Virus record (IMG/VR): IMGVR_UViG_3300033571_011317
Location: 1 to 62,867 of that record
Source: a virus
Reading direction: 5' to 3' (one strand)
DNA: 62,867 nt
The position numbers were made by a program, and so were the translations under genes. Under the pieces are notes generated by a model. The model had not been told where the DNA came from, did no database searches, and saw only the letters and a list, made by a program, of their open reading frames with translations. Below, in pieces: positions 35,619 to 43,530 of the stretch (the stretch's first letter is position 1; each line of letters starts with the position of its first letter).

Positions 35619-36308
35619 ATGGAAACACCTGTATATTTTCTTTACACGGACGAAGCTAACCTCAATGAGAACTGGCAAAGACTACTCAAAGTTGCACCAT
35701 GGGCCGAAGCAGTTGCTAGCATAGGTACAATATTTGAAAGCCATAAAAACATTGCCAGTTTGTGCAACAGTGATAGATTTTATGTAGTTGACGCAGATTG
35801 CTGGATTGTAGATGGGTTTACTTTTGACAAGCAAATAGAACTCAAACCAAAATATGTAGCAGTGTTTCGCGCAAAGAATCCTATTAACGGATTGGTATAT
35901 GGACATGGTGGCATCAAGTTGTTTAGCAAAGATTGCTTTAGTGCAGAAAGATTAGATAAACCTGACATGACCACTAGTCTAGCAGACGGATATATCAAGT
36001 TAAACATATTGGCCAGCGAACATAGATTTAACTATACGCCATACAGTACTTGGCGTACAGCATTTCGGGAAGCAGTTAAATTAAGCACAGGCATTAATAA
36101 AAACAACAACGATCAAGAAAGTCTCGATAGGCTTAATATGTGGATGAATGCAGGATTAGAATCGCAGTACGGTTATTTTGCTGTACATGGTGCAAGGCAA
36201 GGCGAACAATATGCAAGATCAAAAGATGCAGACTTTACGATAGTAAATGATTTTGATTGGTTGTATAACAAATTTTGTAAATGGGTAGGATTAGATGGAA
36301 ACAGATAA
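35619..36308 (+). CDS. Putative glycosyltransferase, diverged 'FLSYDEPNAD' family (copy 4)
   Basis: A 229-residue diverged paralogue. The first motif has become 'F-L-Y-T-D-E-A-N-L-N', and the G-V-K-G-F helix is replaced by 'I-F-E-S-H-K-N'. 'V-V-D-A-D-C-W' near 52 and 'G-L-V-Y-G-H-G-G-I-K' near 89 are kept, so donor and metal binding may survive while the first loop has changed. The ATG at 35619, one base after the previous stop, is used rather than an in-frame GTG 14 codons upstream. Short C-terminus like copy 2. It overlaps the methyltransferase-like gene by 14 nt. Confidence 0.65.
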   Translation: METPVYFLYTDEANLNENWQRLLKVAPWAEAVASIGTIFESHKNIASLCNSDRFYVVDADCWIVDGFTFDKQIELKPKYVAVFRAKNPINGLVYGHGGIKLFSKDCFSAERLDKPDMTTSLADGYIKLNILASEHRFNYTPYSTWRTAFREAVKLSTGINKNNNDQESLDRLNMWMNAGLESQYGYFAVHGARQGEQYARSKDADFTIVNDFDWLYNKFCKWVGLDGNR

Positions 36309-37152
36309 AATTACATGGCTCTTTGGAATAGAAAAATATTTTCATTTCATTCAAGACGTGAGAAAAAAACAGTTTATACGAAATATTATAAATTTAAAAT
36401 ATGCAGACCAGCAATCAAAGCCATGGTCTCTTAAAAATTTAATATCCGACGATTACGACAAATATCCAGTGGCATTTAGAGAAGATCGTTTGAATTTTTA
36501 TACAAACGTTTGTTCTAAGGATGAGATTACCACACGAGATATTGTGGGTACATTACATTCTATTTGGCCAGAAGATGAATTTATTCACAAGTTATTTCAA
36601 ATCGTCGATGAAGGCTACGAAGATGTATTGCCCACTATTTTTTCCAAGAGCCAGGTTCTTAGTAAAATATGGATGGCAGAAATTTTATCTAAATTTAATC
36701 TAAACTTTAGTAACGTGTTGCTAATAGGGGGCTGGCTAACTCATCATAGCCTATACCTTAAAGACATTAATTACAATAAATTGTTTAGCATTGATCCCGA
36801 TTCTAATGTCAATGAATTAATAGCCATCATTAACCCAGATGCATACGTAGAAAATAAGCCTATCAATGAATGTTTTGACGATGATAACAATTTAACATTT
36901 TATGATAAAATTCTTGTTCCTGATCTAGTTATTAACACAAGCAGTGAACATATGGACACAGAATGGTTTAATAAACTTAAACCAGGAACAACTGTGTTCA
37001 TTGAAAATAACAGCGACCCTATTGAAGAACATATTAATTACTCCGAGACACTGCCTGACTTTTTAAGAAAGTACCCAGTGACAACTACATACTATCGCGG
37101 AGAAATTACATTTCCTAAATATAAAAGGTATGCGCTTTATGGAGTAAAATAA
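36295..37152 (+). CDS. SAM-dependent methyltransferase-like protein
   Basis: A 285-residue protein whose second half reads as a class I Rossmann methyltransferase: 'V-L-L-I-G-G-W-L-T-H-H-S' near 142 (SAM-binding motif I position), 'L-F-S-I-D-P-D' near 163 (motif II acidic residue), 'V-I-N-T-S-S-E-H-M' near 216 (motif IV) and 'L-K-P-G-T-T-V-F-I-E-N' near 230. The N-terminal half is helical and unrecognised. The glycine motif is not the classical GxGxG, so activity is unproven. It shares one base with the rSAM/SPASM gene that follows. Confidence 0.6.
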   Translation: METDKITWLFGIEKYFHFIQDVRKKQFIRNIINLKYADQQSKPWSLKNLISDDYDKYPVAFREDRLNFYTNVCSKDEITTRDIVGTLHSIWPEDEFIHKLFQIVDEGYEDVLPTIFSKSQVLSKIWMAEILSKFNLNFSNVLLIGGWLTHHSLYLKDINYNKLFSIDPDSNVNELIAIINPDAYVENKPINECFDDDNNLTFYDKILVPDLVINTSSEHMDTEWFNKLKPGTTVFIENNSDPIEEHINYSETLPDFLRKYPVTTTYYRGEITFPKYKRYALYGVK

Positions 37153-38324
37153 TGTATAACTACAGTGATATTACCACTGTGCATTTAGAAATGACAGAAG
37201 CTTGTAATGCTTCTTGTCCTATGTGCGCTAGGAATTTAAATGGTGGAGAAGTCAGCCCATTGTTGCATGGTGCCGAACTCAGTATCACTGACATTGAAAA
37301 GATATTTCCCGTAGACTTCATTAAACAACTAAACCGATTGTACATGTGTGGCAACTATGGTGATCCTGCCGTGGCATCTGATACACTCGAAGCATTTGCT
37401 TACTTTAGAGAACATAACGAAAAATTAAATCTTAGTATGCATACAAATGGCAGTATGAAAAAGCCAGAGTGGTGGGCAGAACTTGCCGGCGTAATAGGTA
37501 AAAGAGGTTATGTTATTTTTGGCGTAGACGGACTAGAGGATACTAATCACTTGTATCGCCAAGGCACTGTTTGGAAAAAGATAATGGAAAACGCACAGGC
37601 ATTTATAGATGCCGGCGGCAGAGCACGTTGGGACTATATTGTATTTGCACACAACGAACATCAAGTAGAAGAAGCAGAAGCATTGGCCGCTAAAATGGGC
37701 TTTGAAAAGTTCAATATCAAAAAGAGCAATCGTTTCTTTAGCAATACTCGTGGCGAAGTTAAGCAAGAGCATCAAGCAGGCAATCGCAAAGGATCTGCAA
37801 CGACTTTATTGGCAATGCCTAATGATCCCAAATATCATAACGCAGCTATTAAGAATTTAGAAAATATAACAAAAGGACAAAAGTCGGACCCTTATGAATT
37901 AATAACCACAGTAGAAGTTCTTAAAGAAAAAGTTGGCAGTCAAAAATTTACCACTGATCCTGAATTAAAAAAGCCCATGGAAAAGTATTGGGATACTGTG
38001 CCTATTAAATGTAAGGTTGCCGAAGAGAAAAGCATTTATGTAACAGCGGAAGGATACTTACAACCATGTTGTTGGACCGCCGGACAGATGTATGTATGGT
38101 ATTGGAAAGAACAAGGCGGCCAAATTTGGAATGCTATAAATGAAGCAGGCTTGGACTCTCTCAATTTAAAACAACATAGTCTTAAAGATGTTGTCGAAGG
38201 TAAATTTATGCAGGAGATAATTCCCAACAGTTGGAATAAACCCAGCTGTGCAGAAGGAAAGTTGGCAGTATGCGCTAAGACGTGTGGAACTAAATATGAT
38301 GCATTCAAGGAGCAATTTAAATGA
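37152..38324 (+). CDS. Radical SAM enzyme with C-terminal SPASM-like domain (390 aa)
   Basis: The core C-N-A-S-C-P-M-C lies at residues 18-25, right at the N-terminus as in classical SPASM enzymes. The SAM-contact strand reads 'Y-M-C-G-N-Y-G-D-P' near 60-68 instead of G-G-E-P. The auxiliary-cluster domain is C-terminal: C-K-V-A near 286, 'E-G-Y-L-Q-P-C-C-W' near 300-308 and a Cys pair in 'C-A-K-T-C-G' near the end. It shares 'N-Y/A-Y-G-D-P' and 'V-D-G-L-E' features with the split enzymes at 40396 and 61440, so they form one subfamily. SPASM enzymes usually modify peptides or proteins. Substrate unknown. Confidence 0.85.
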   Translation: MYNYSDITTVHLEMTEACNASCPMCARNLNGGEVSPLLHGAELSITDIEKIFPVDFIKQLNRLYMCGNYGDPAVASDTLEAFAYFREHNEKLNLSMHTNGSMKKPEWWAELAGVIGKRGYVIFGVDGLEDTNHLYRQGTVWKKIMENAQAFIDAGGRARWDYIVFAHNEHQVEEAEALAAKMGFEKFNIKKSNRFFSNTRGEVKQEHQAGNRKGSATTLLAMPNDPKYHNAAIKNLENITKGQKSDPYELITTVEVLKEKVGSQKFTTDPELKKPMEKYWDTVPIKCKVAEEKSIYVTAEGYLQPCCWTAGQMYVWYWKEQGGQIWNAINEAGLDSLNLKQHSLKDVVEGKFMQEIIPNSWNKPSCAEGKLAVCAKTCGTKYDAFKEQFK

Positions 38325-39073
38325 CACCACAAGAGTATAATAATTTTTTAAAAACAAGACGCACGTCGAAAGTTTTCAAAGATGAAAAATTAACAGCAGA
38401 ACAACGTCGTCTGCTCATTGATGCAGTTAATTATGCCCCTGCACAAAATTCTAATAGAAATTTTATACCAATCCTTGTTGAAAAACAAGAATATAAAGAG
38501 TGGCTGCAAGATAACATATTTTTTATGGTATCTAAATACAGCGAATCACTGGGCAAAGTGATGCCCAAAGAATATCAACTTGGTATATTGACAGCGCCAA
38601 CAGTGATTATATATTTGGAAGCATCAAAGAATCTTCCTATAGTAAATCATCCCAGCCATCTTGATGCAGATGGTTCCTATTTAAAAGAGCCAAAAGCCGG
38701 AGACATAGATATAAGAAATATCAATATAGGAATGAGCATGGCTTTTCTAGCACAGCAAGCGTATTTAATGGGACTAGACGTTGGTTTTAATGGCTGTACC
38801 AGAGGAGTTAGAACTGTCATGGAAACACCTGAATTGAAAGCTCATCTATATTCTATATATAATGAATATGGTATTACTAATGAAATGGCCAATAGGCATA
38901 ATTTATCTCCTGGTTATGCAGTGTGTATAGGAAAAGCAATTCCTATCGCCAATCCGATGACTAGAGTATCCAAAGCAGATTTAGAAGGATTACCGTATAA
39001 AGATGGCTATTATACAAATATTAAAAAACATCAATTGAATCCCATAGAAAATATCAGAACAATCAATGAATAA
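38321..39073 (+). CDS. Nitroreductase-family FMN oxidoreductase
   Basis: A 250-residue protein with the nitroreductase start: 'R-R-T-S-K-V-F' near 13 (FMN phosphate-binding Arg-Arg-Ser/Thr), 'A-V-N-Y-A-P-A-Q-N-S-N-R' near 37, a long helix 'M-S-M-A-F-L-A-Q-Q-A-Y-L-M-G-L-D-V-G' near 142, and a C-terminal 'A-V-C-I-G-K'. Family members reduce or dehydrogenate small molecules, including oxidation of azoline rings in peptide natural products. Its place between two rSAM genes (4- and 8-nt overlaps) suggests a redox step in the same pathway, which is inference. Confidence 0.8.
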   Translation: MTPQEYNNFLKTRRTSKVFKDEKLTAEQRRLLIDAVNYAPAQNSNRNFIPILVEKQEYKEWLQDNIFFMVSKYSESLGKVMPKEYQLGILTAPTVIIYLEASKNLPIVNHPSHLDADGSYLKEPKAGDIDIRNINIGMSMAFLAQQAYLMGLDVGFNGCTRGVRTVMETPELKAHLYSIYNEYGITNEMANRHNLSPGYAVCIGKAIPIANPMTRVSKADLEGLPYKDGYYTNIKKHQLNPIENIRTINE

Positions 39074-40403
39074 AGATTTTGACAAATATAACAAAGTACC
39101 AAAAAACTTTTGCCTGGTGCCATTTCTGCACAAGGCCATTGATGGAAATGGAGATATAAATCCCTGTTGTATTGCAGATCCGCATAAACTTGATGATGGT
39201 AAAACAGCAAATATTAACTTTATAGACTTTGATACATTTATCAAATCAAAAGAGAATAATGATTTTAAGGAATCATTTAAACGCAATGAACGGCCAGACA
39301 TATGTCACAGATGTTGGAAAGTCGATGATCACAATGGAGAAAGTCATCGCAAGCGTATAATGACTTTCTTTATGAATAAAAGCTGGGAAGGCGGCGAGAC
39401 TGAATTATATAAAAAGTTGGAAAGTTTCTTCAATGATAAAACAGATTGGCAAGACGTTGTAATTGAACTAGATAAAATTAAAGAGCCATTTGATTTAGAA
39501 ATAGAACCCGGGACGACCTGCAATTTTAAATGTCACTTTTGTGGCCCACATGCCAGCAGCAGTTGGATCAGCGATCAACGAGAATTGTATGGAACAAGCC
39601 AAGAAGAAGCTGCTCGAGCAACAAAGTTAGGGCATTGGGCACTAGATAGTGAACTATGGAACAGTGAAGTAATGTTCAATGGCAAGAAGTTTCACTTCAT
39701 GGGCGGCGAACCCATGTTGATTAACGCTCACTTTAAGTTTTTAGCCAAGCTAGCACAACGACCCGACGCTGCTCAGGTGCGTATGTCATATAATACCAAT
39801 GCCAGTACTCTACCACCAGAAGATGTTTTAAAAACTGTATATGATAAATTTTACTATACCAGGGTTGCATTCAGCATTGATGGCATAGGTGATAAGTTTC
39901 ACTATCAACGTTTCCCCGGCGACTGGGCCGAAGCAGAAGCTAATATGGCGACTTGGGTTACAAATGTTAAAAACATTGAAGCTAAAATAGATCCTGGCTG
40001 GAGTGTATTGAATATGCTGGACATGGCGGAATTGTTCCTGTGGGCAGATAAGTTTAAGCGCAAATTCAATCTAAGCGATAAGCAGTTTGACTTTGACGGT
40101 CATTATTACTTTGGTCCTCATTATTGTCCACAGAGTTTAAAGCCAGAACAAAAAGAATACTTTAAGAACAAAATGACCAGTGATTTAGAATTACTACGTA
40201 AAAGTAATCTAACTCCGCGTATGATGGAACGTGCAGAGATTGTTGTAGAAAATATGATAGCTCATATGATGGCCAAAGACTCTTGGAATCAGGAGACTGA
40301 AGACAAGCGTAAATATAGAATAATGGGGCTGGATAGAATACGTAAACAAACTCTTAAAGATTTTTTACCAGAACTAAATTCGGTTTTAAAATATTATGAT
40401 TGA
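39066..40403 (+). CDS. Radical SAM enzyme, N-terminal twitch type (445 aa)
   Basis: Domain order: auxiliary Cys domain ('F-C-L-V-P-F' near 17, 'I-N-P-C-C' near 35, 'C-H-R-C-W' near 80), then core C-N-F-K-C-H-F-C near 152-159 and G-G-E-P near 212. 'F-S-I-D-G-I-G' near 270 is the usual strand of the rSAM barrel. Complete motifs indicate an active enzyme holding one radical SAM cluster and probably an auxiliary cluster. It overlaps the nitroreductase gene and the split core gene by 8 nt each. Confidence 0.85.
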   Translation: MNKDFDKYNKVPKNFCLVPFLHKAIDGNGDINPCCIADPHKLDDGKTANINFIDFDTFIKSKENNDFKESFKRNERPDICHRCWKVDDHNGESHRKRIMTFFMNKSWEGGETELYKKLESFFNDKTDWQDVVIELDKIKEPFDLEIEPGTTCNFKCHFCGPHASSSWISDQRELYGTSQEEAARATKLGHWALDSELWNSEVMFNGKKFHFMGGEPMLINAHFKFLAKLAQRPDAAQVRMSYNTNASTLPPEDVLKTVYDKFYYTRVAFSIDGIGDKFHYQRFPGDWAEAEANMATWVTNVKNIEAKIDPGWSVLNMLDMAELFLWADKFKRKFNLSDKQFDFDGHYYFGPHYCPQSLKPEQKEYFKNKMTSDLELLRKSNLTPRMMERAEIVVENMIAHMMAKDSWNQETEDKRKYRIMGLDRIRKQTLKDFLPELNSVLKYYD

Positions 40404-41031
40404 TCCTGTAACAATAGAATTAGAAATAACCAGCAAGTGCACGCTCTATTGCCCGGATTGTGCCAGAACGAAAGATCCTGATGAAAAACTTCATAAGTGG
40501 AAATACGGGGAGGTCGATGTTTCTGCTATTGAAAAAATATTGAAAGTACCATCGCTTGAGGGCGTGGTATTTTCTGGTGCATACGGAGATCCTATTTATC
40601 ATACTAAGTTTCATGACATTATATCCCTGGTGAAGAAACACAATAAAAAAATCACTATTAATACCAATGGTAGTTATAGAAGCAAAGAATGGTGGGAACA
40701 GCTTGCGCCTATGTTTACTAAATCAGATACCTTTGTGTTTAGCATAGATGGATTACCTGAAAATAATCTATATAGAGTGAATTCGGATTGGCCTAGTATC
40801 GAAACGGGTATTAAATCAATGATTGCTAAATCTGCTGCTCGGGTACAGTGGAAATGGATAATTTTTAAATATAATGAAAATGACGTCATCGAAGGATATA
40901 AATTAAGTAAACAACTAGGCATACAACATTTTGAAATTGTTAACAGTGGCCGACAATATCCAGCTGGAATGGAACCTAGTAGAAATTTTGAAGACATCAT
41001 TTCAGAATTAAAGGAATACCAGCAAAAATGA
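40396..41031 (+). CDS. Radical SAM core subunit, split enzyme A (211 aa)
   Basis: A minimal rSAM barrel fragment: C-T-L-Y-C-P-D-C near 15-22, 'G-A-Y-G-D-P' near 59 as the SAM-contact strand, 'T-I-N-T-N-G-S' near 88 and 'F-S-I-D-G-L' near 116. It ends where a SPASM domain would normally start. The SPASM-like domain is a separate gene that begins in the ATGA overlapping its stop. A clear paralogue of the - strand gene at 61440-62108 ('W-K-W-I-x-F-K-Y-N-E-N-D' and 'E-G-Y-K-L-S-K' shared). Expected to work as a heterodimer with the next product. Confidence 0.85.
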   Translation: MIDPVTIELEITSKCTLYCPDCARTKDPDEKLHKWKYGEVDVSAIEKILKVPSLEGVVFSGAYGDPIYHTKFHDIISLVKKHNKKITINTNGSYRSKEWWEQLAPMFTKSDTFVFSIDGLPENNLYRVNSDWPSIETGIKSMIAKSAARVQWKWIIFKYNENDVIEGYKLSKQLGIQHFEIVNSGRQYPAGMEPSRNFEDIISELKEYQQK

Positions 41032-41354
41032 AATTAGATCCCGAATGCTATAAAACTAAAAATTTATTTTTTATACGGCCAAACGGCATGTATGTACCTT
41101 GTTGTTATGTTAGTACTAATCCACAGCTAGAGAACTTCCTCGGCCAAGAATTATATCAGCAATTAAATTTGACTAATTATACCTATGACGAAATAATAAA
41201 TTCGGATGCTTGGCAGAAGATTCGATCAATGATTGAATCAGAAAATCCCTTAAATATTTGCCAGACATTATGTTCTAAATCCGAGAAAAGTGATGACCGA
41301 GCAGATATGATTAACAATATTAGGGTCAATTTTATTGAAAAAGATATTAACTAA
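41028..41354 (+). CDS. Stand-alone SPASM-like subunit, split enzyme A (108 aa)
   Basis: A 108-residue protein built like the C-terminal SPASM domain of rSAM enzymes: 'F-F-I-R-P-N-G-M-Y-V-P-C-C-Y' near 14-27 and a distal C-x-x-x-C in 'I-C-Q-T-L-C-S-K' near 84. These Cys would bind an auxiliary Fe-S cluster. It has no core motif of its own and is coupled to the core gene by an ATGA junction, so it should pair with it. It matches the - strand gene at 62105-62449 in 'L-Y-Q-Q-L-N-L' and the Cys pattern. Confidence 0.8.
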   Translation: MKLDPECYKTKNLFFIRPNGMYVPCCYVSTNPQLENFLGQELYQQLNLTNYTYDEIINSDAWQKIRSMIESENPLNICQTLCSKSEKSDDRADMINNIRVNFIEKDIN

Positions 41355-41362
41355 GACAACAA

Positions 41363-41716
41363 ATGAAACTATTCAACGAACACTTTAAACTATATGCGTA
41401 TAAGAAATACGACATCAATGATCTGAGCCTCAGAGTAAATGATAATTTTGTATTGACTTATAGATTAACACATGATGAAATCAAACAAATGTTTGAAGGT
41501 GCTAGCACCAAAGAAGGTATTAATCTACATTTGAAGTGCGGCATAAAAATGTATGTGGTTATTAAGCGCAACATATCTGCTGTTCGTTTTACAATTAATA
41601 CACATGGTGGCAATTTTAATCTTAGATTTACCATAGACGAATTTGAGAAACTGATCAACGACTATAATTTTCAAATGACTAATCCTGTCAAATGGGACGA
41701 ATATGACCCAAGATAA
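41363..41716 (+). CDS. Hypothetical 117-aa protein
   Basis: A small protein with alternating strands and basic residues ('H-L-K-C-G-I-K-M-Y-V-V-I', 'F-N-L-R-F-T-I-D-E-F'). It lies 8 nt after the SPASM-like gene and overlaps the following SGNH gene by 14 nt. No motif, signal peptide or membrane segment is seen. It could be a recognition or carrier protein for the neighbouring split rSAM enzyme, but there is no direct evidence. Confidence 0.6.
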   Translation: MKLFNEHFKLYAYKKYDINDLSLRVNDNFVLTYRLTHDEIKQMFEGASTKEGINLHLKCGIKMYVVIKRNISAVRFTINTHGGNFNLRFTIDEFEKLINDYNFQMTNPVKWDEYDPR

Positions 41717-42593
41717 AAATATTATCTATGTTAATGGAGACAGCTTTACACAAGGCTGCGACGTTGAATACCATTTGCGCCCTGATTTTAAAAAAAATTT
41801 TAGCATAAATGAAATACTGTCGATGCCATTCAAACAAGCTGTAGATGATCAAAAAGCTGTTATGGCAGAACATGCTCAATGGAATAAAAATAATCCAACA
41901 GAACATAAAAAATTATTAGAATATCAAAAAGAAATGCGATGGAGTTCCAGACTAGAAAAGATATTAAATAGGCCAGTGTTTAATATATCATCGCAGGGCG
42001 GGAGTAGTATGTATGCTATTTCTTACAGAACTATTGCTGACGTTATTGCTTTAAAGAAAGCCGGATATAACATAACAGATATCATCATTCAAATCACTAG
42101 TGCCGGCCGATTTAGTTTTTTTAAAAATACCCTGGATTTTGAAGAACCAATATACGATCAACAAAAAACAATGATTAAAAAATACAATATGGTATCCTTT
42201 ACAGTAGGCACAAGTGTTAAAGAATACCAGCGTATGATAGAAGGCATTGTCATGAATGAAACATTCGAATACAGTGAATATAGATTATTGCATGACTTGT
42301 TAATGTTCAAACATGCACTAATTTCTTTGACCGGAGCAAGGGTTATTTTTGTAGACAGTGTATTCTTTAAGAAAACTGTGGGACATAAATTATTTACATT
42401 TGATAACTGCGAATTGCCAGAAGATAACCATGTCTTAGAATTTAAAAAGCAGTTAGATGACGAAATTGAATTAAATATGATGGAGTGCGTAGACCCAGAT
42501 GAGCCCGATACTATGACTACTGGACTGCATTTCACAGCCAAAGTGCATGATATATTTGCCAAAAAAATAGCAGAAAGATATTTCAATGAATGA
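41703..42593 (+). CDS. SGNH/GDSL-like protein (copy 5), altered catalytic Asp
   Basis: A 296-residue protein with block I 'V-N-G-D-S-F-T-Q-G' near 10-18 and block II-like 'S-S-Q-G-G-S-S' near 97. The C-terminal catalytic block reads 'T-T-G-L-H-F' near 276, so the expected Asp of D-x-x-H is Thr. It may still be active as a Ser-His dyad or may have become binding-only. The adjacent gene is a tandem paralogue with the same kind of change. It ends Y-F-N-E, an outcome of the 8-nt overlap with the next ATG. Confidence 0.75.
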   Translation: MTQDKNIIYVNGDSFTQGCDVEYHLRPDFKKNFSINEILSMPFKQAVDDQKAVMAEHAQWNKNNPTEHKKLLEYQKEMRWSSRLEKILNRPVFNISSQGGSSMYAISYRTIADVIALKKAGYNITDIIIQITSAGRFSFFKNTLDFEEPIYDQQKTMIKKYNMVSFTVGTSVKEYQRMIEGIVMNETFEYSEYRLLHDLLMFKHALISLTGARVIFVDSVFFKKTVGHKLFTFDNCELPEDNHVLEFKKQLDDEIELNMMECVDPDEPDTMTTGLHFTAKVHDIFAKKIAERYFNE

Positions 42594-43530
42594 CGTAATA
42601 TATGTCAATGGCTGTAGTTTTACGACTGGAATAGATATAGGTGACTATTTACTACCTGGCTATCCCAATGAACTAAGCGTCGACGATTATATAACGTTAA
42701 CTGATTCAGAATTATATTCCGAACATATGATCGCATATAATCAATGGCGTGATGAACAATATGAAAAAATGGTACCAAATAACCCAGGCCTTGACTATGC
42801 AGGTTTATCTAATCGAAGTATGCGAGAAGTTAGATACAGTTCTAAATTAGAAAACCTGACAGGTATACAGGTAATCAACAAATCGGCACCCGGCAGCGAT
42901 AATCATAGCATTTACCTGAGAACATGTAATGACATTTATAATTTAAAGAAACAGGGTTATAACGTTAAGAAAATTATATTTCAGTTCACATGCAGAACAC
43001 GTTATTCATACATAAAAGAAATTAGCGATGATATAGAATCAACTCAGTTAAATTATAATAAGTTAGATGATGAGTTTTTTTGTAGGTCATTGAATCACGC
43101 AGGTATGAAACATAAACCATATACAGATGCAGAAAGATATTTTTTAGAAAAAGATACATTGTCTGTACTTGAAATGGACATGAAACTGAAAACAAGATGG
43201 CTTAACTATTTTAGTAAACTTAAAATGTATAAAGATGCAATATATGGAGAGACTGGCATTGAACCGATTATGGTAGATTCTATTTTCACTGAAGTAGAAC
43301 TGGAACGGGCTAAAATGCATAATTCTAAAAATGTTTTTGATTTTTTATACAATCCTGATCCGGATACTTACGTTGGGAGGACAATTATGTCGTTATTTCC
43401 CCGGGGTATTGATTCTATGGCAAAAATGATAAACAAAGATGAGAAATCACTTACATCCGGCCTGCATTTTAATAAAGAAGTCCATGAGCGTTTTGCAACA
43501 CATTTAGCGGAGAAATATTTTAATGAATAA
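42586..43530 (+). CDS. SGNH/GDSL-like protein (copy 6), altered catalytic Asp
   Basis: A 314-residue tandem paralogue of the previous gene: 'V-N-G-C-S-F-T-T-G' near 6-14, 'A-P-G-S-D-N' near 105 and 'T-S-G-L-H-F' near 296. Ser occupies the place of the catalytic Asp. Both copies share an inserted helical region between blocks I and II ('R-E-V-R-Y-S-S-K-L' here). The shared Asp loss suggests a subfamily trait rather than decay. 8-nt overlaps on both sides. Confidence 0.75.
   Translation: MNDVIYVNGCSFTTGIDIGDYLLPGYPNELSVDDYITLTDSELYSEHMIAYNQWRDEQYEKMVPNNPGLDYAGLSNRSMREVRYSSKLENLTGIQVINKSAPGSDNHSIYLRTCNDIYNLKKQGYNVKKIIFQFTCRTRYSYIKEISDDIESTQLNYNKLDDEFFCRSLNHAGMKHKPYTDAERYFLEKDTLSVLEMDMKLKTRWLNYFSKLKMYKDAIYGETGIEPIMVDSIFTEVELERAKMHNSKNVFDFLYNPDPDTYVGRTIMSLFPRGIDSMAKMINKDEKSLTSGLHFNKEVHERFATHLAEKYFNE

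Noticed and set aside
36385-36402. TATAAATT-type late-promoter-like sequences inside genes (also near 139, 20185 and 53420)
   Set aside because: Last base or more mismatched and located within coding sequence of AT-rich DNA; expected by chance.
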